A stretch of 64,000 nucleotides of DNA from assembly GCA_034190875.2 (NCBI GenBank), contig CM067356.1, forward strand, positions 20,545,033-20,609,032, written 5' to 3'. Each line of letters opens with the position of its first letter. Positions within the stretch are counted from its first letter, which is position 1. A program made the translations under genes and the position numbers. The notes under the pieces are model-generated. The model made no database searches and was not told the origin of the DNA. It saw only the letters and a list, made by a program, of their open reading frames with translations. Below are positions 61,481 to 64,000 of the stretch, piece after piece. Source of the DNA: Urechis unicinctus. Its lineage: Eukaryota > Annelida > Polychaeta > Xenopneusta > Urechidae.

Positions 61481-62409
61481 ACTAGATTGGCACAAGCCCA
61501 TTGATGGACGACCAGCAATATGGTATCAACAATTTTACAGGAACAAATGTTATCTCTAAAGAAAATGAATACTTGACCTATTAGTTCAGCAATCGGGACT
61601 GTGATTGCGCCTTGTTTACATAACGTAAGGTTAGTGTTAAGGCACCCTATGCGCCGCACACGTTTACGGTAGATGTCAGCGAGGGGAGCTATTATTTTAG
61701 GATAGATGTCACAAGCTGCTGCCGCTTAGATGTTTTGACATGACCCCTTAGCCAAGTCAATGCAACGCCGAGGGACGCGATGAATGCCTCTGGTCGATTA
61801 CGTAAGGTTAGACATACTTAGACATGTCGAGCCTGCAGAAAGCCTACTCGCTAAGCTGACTCAGAAGAAAACATTCAAACTAAGCGTCCTTTTTACTGTT
61901 TTTTTTTTTACTGTGAATGCTTAAAATACTGTTACAATCATTATCACGAGGCCAAGTTCTAAATACTGACAAAATTTCATGTGCGTAAATGCAGCCATTT
62001 CAGAAATATCAGCGAGGAGAGAACTCGTAACAAAAATCGCGATAGGTACTCTAGAACACATGTCATTCATTATACGAAGTACACAAAAGTGAAAACAAGT
62101 ATTTTTTCCGCCTATTCCTTGCTAAGATAATATGCTTGTTACAACCATGTAATTCATATGTTCGTAACTGCAGTAGAAGGAGATAGTTACCGAAAATTGG
62201 GGACAAAATTCGACGAAAAATCGATCCCATAAGCCTCCAACACTGCGCATGCGCGTCAAACTATATCGGTAGTTGTGTCCCAACTTGATCTATAATTCCC
62301 CAAAATTTCATGTTGATATGTCCAACCGTTCCGGAGAAAATCCCGAAAAAATTAGGCTGGAGAAAAAGAAAAAGAAATTCTGACGAAAACTAAACTATGG
62401 TTGGAAGAC
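61481..62409. mobile_element. ~930-bp non-repeat block interrupting the 27-bp array
   Basis: The array stops near 61480 and resumes near 62410 in the same orientation, so this block looks inserted or spared. It contains two similar phrases, AAAATTTCATGTGCGTAAAT at about 61972 and AAAATTTCATGTTGATATGT at about 62302, and a GCGCATGCGC palindrome (62245-62254). No clear inverted ends, target duplication or coding domain was seen, so its mobile nature is inference. Confidence 0.35.
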
Positions 62410-62622
62410 ATGATAACCTAGCTAGTTGAAGTACAGTATGTAATCTAGCTAGTTGACATGCAGTAGAAAGGCTAGCTTGTTGACGTGCAAGAGAAAAGCT
62501 AGCTTGTTGACGTTTAGTGGATGACCTAGTTGGCTGACGTGTAGTAGATAACCTAGCAAGCTGACTTGCAGAAGATAGCCTGGCTAGTTGACGTGCACTA
62601 GATTACCTGGCTAGTTGACGTG
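62410..62622. repeat. Decayed right part of the 27-bp array
   Basis: Diverged units of ACCTAGCTAGTTGACGTGCAGTAGATA type continue the array after the 61481-62409 block. Confidence 0.85.
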
Positions 62623-63402
62623 TTGAATGGGTGAATACAACAGCGACACTGTTCGTCAACGCGAGTAAAGGGTCACTCGCACTGAACCTAACGTGGAACG
62701 TTATTAGGGCTACTTTATCAGTAGGAAGCTACACCGGTCTATTTCCCGAAGCCGTTAGATCCAGGGATAAATCCCGCACAGCGCTGGCAATAGGTTTTAG
62801 CGAGGTCATTGGCCTTACCATATAGTTGGCAGATTTCAATGCACTCACGCCATTTCCCACGGCGTTGCCAGGTTCTTAATGTCTGTCAGTATACATGGAT
62901 GTGACAGCATGTGTCGAGCTTATCGAATGAAGCGTTGGTACGACTTCACATTTGTAAAAGCGGAGCGGGTGGTGTATGTTTAAATATCGACGTGTGCAGT
63001 AAACACGAATTACTTTGTTTACCATGCACTGCTTACAACAGCTTTCGTGAAAGGCGCTCGTGTTATCCTCGACTAACACCTTGTGTTGGATCCGTAAATA
63101 ACAAAATACGTGTGATGTGTTTGTAACTGGAGTGATCCATTGCTTATTGGGGAATCTGCCAAATATTGAGATCTGTCTGGCATTTTCTTTTACGCCACTT
63201 CCGTTCTTTTCCCCCTACACACATTGAGAGAGTTAGATGCGACAGTATCATTTGTCAGAGTTCCCGTTCCCATGGAGGCCAGATACCAAAAACTGATGTT
63301 ACCAGTTTCGAATATTGTGTTCGGATTCAGGCATAAAGGGCTTCTTCGCAGAAACGGTAGGATTTCATGGGTGTAAAACAGAGTCAGGAAGTTACTCTTC
63401 GG
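62623..63402. other. Intergenic DNA, no gene recognised
   Basis: Short ORFs only (for example 62631-62825). No repeat, RNA gene or coding exon that I can support. Confidence 0.5.
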
Positions 63403-63695
63403 CCCGAGGGGGGGGGGGGGCACTTAAGTGTATAGAGGTAGTATATATGTGCCGCGCGACGGGGTATGCTTTTTCGGCCTCTCGACTTGTACGACGGGTT
63501 TTTTGACCCCATACTTATACGACGGGGTATGTTTTTCAGCTTCAATCTGTACGACGGGTTATACATTTGCATAATACCTTGTACGACGGGGTATGATTTT
63601 GGCCATTTTGACCTTGTACGACGGGTACGGGTTTTCGAGGTCCCGCGGCACATCCCTATCCAGAATAAGGCCAAGTGCCCCCCCCCCCCCCCGGG
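63403..63695 (-). mobile_element. hAT-like MITE copy 2 (CGTCGTACA element), inverted
   Basis: A 293-bp copy of the 21199-21485 element in opposite orientation. It starts CCCGAGGGGG and ends CCCCCGGG, flanked by CTCTTCGG (63395-63402) and CTCTTTGG (63696-63703), an 8-bp target duplication with one mismatch. Inside, GTACGACGGGT or GTACGACGGGGTAT occurs about five times. Reverse-complemented it aligns to copy 1 over its full length at roughly 85-90 percent identity by eye, with small indels. Confidence 0.85.
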
Positions 63696-64000
63696 CTCTT
63701 TGGGCATTTCACTTTACTATACAGCTTTCGAAATGTATAGGTAGTTCAAATTTCTTTTTCAATTACCTTATATCAAAGATAGATACAATTTCAGGCGGCG
63801 TTTACCTAGTCAGCGGTGTCAACACCTGAGCAATTTTTTTTTTTAAATAAGAGTTATCGTTGTTCGGTGACCGCTGCTCAGTGATGACATTATGATTGAT
63901 CACTAATACCTAAATGTATGTGAATAAACGGATGAGTTTCGCAAGATCCCTTGTCGCCGTACTCAATGTGGAGTCACTGTCGGAAATGCACCTGGGCACC

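Overview
The window is eukaryotic nuclear DNA from an invertebrate animal. It holds two large, multi-exon, conserved genes with GT-AG introns, plus most of a third, all embedded in intronic and intergenic DNA full of minisatellites and short mobile elements. Several minisatellites or short duplications sit directly on 5' splice sites, a habit I recall being described for amphioxus ('mirage' minisatellites). A lancelet (Branchiostoma) is therefore my best guess, but the species is not proven from sequence alone; another deuterostome or a lophotrochozoan is possible.

Layout. (1) 1-19485, minus strand: BLTP2 (KIAA0100 / Hobbit), a bridge-like lipid transfer protein. I placed 50 exons with a continuous frame, giving 2093 residues from the start ATG at 19485; the last ~100-140 residues lie beyond the left edge. 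(2) 19486-19749: a 264-bp head-to-head intergenic segment that looks like a shared promoter (CCAAT box, E-box, YY1-like motif). (3) 19750-48135, plus strand: MED13, the large subunit of the Mediator kinase module. 28 exons give a closed 2277-residue frame, followed by a likely 3'UTR with AATAAA at 50166. (4) 54535-56794, minus strand: a retinol-dehydrogenase-like short-chain dehydrogenase (SDR). Four exons cover everything from the cofactor glycine motif to the stop; the first coding exon was not found. (5) 57200-62630: very long tandem arrays (about 21, 30 and 27 bp units) with no gene.

The two housekeeping genes share a promoter region but not a pathway: BLTP2 moves lipid at ER contact sites, and MED13 joins the CDK8 module to core Mediator. 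The most notable mobile DNA is a ~290-bp element present twice in opposite orientation (21199-21485 and 63403-63695). Each copy has poly-G/C inverted ends, internal CGTCGTACA repeats and an apparent 8-bp target duplication, so it looks like a hAT-type MITE. A pogo/Tigger-like MITE (22031-22628) and several SINE-like copies (34897-36495 and a tail at 26568) also lie in MED13 introns. Exon coordinates were assigned by eye from splice motifs, frame phase and remembered human orthologues; individual boundaries may be off by a few bases.
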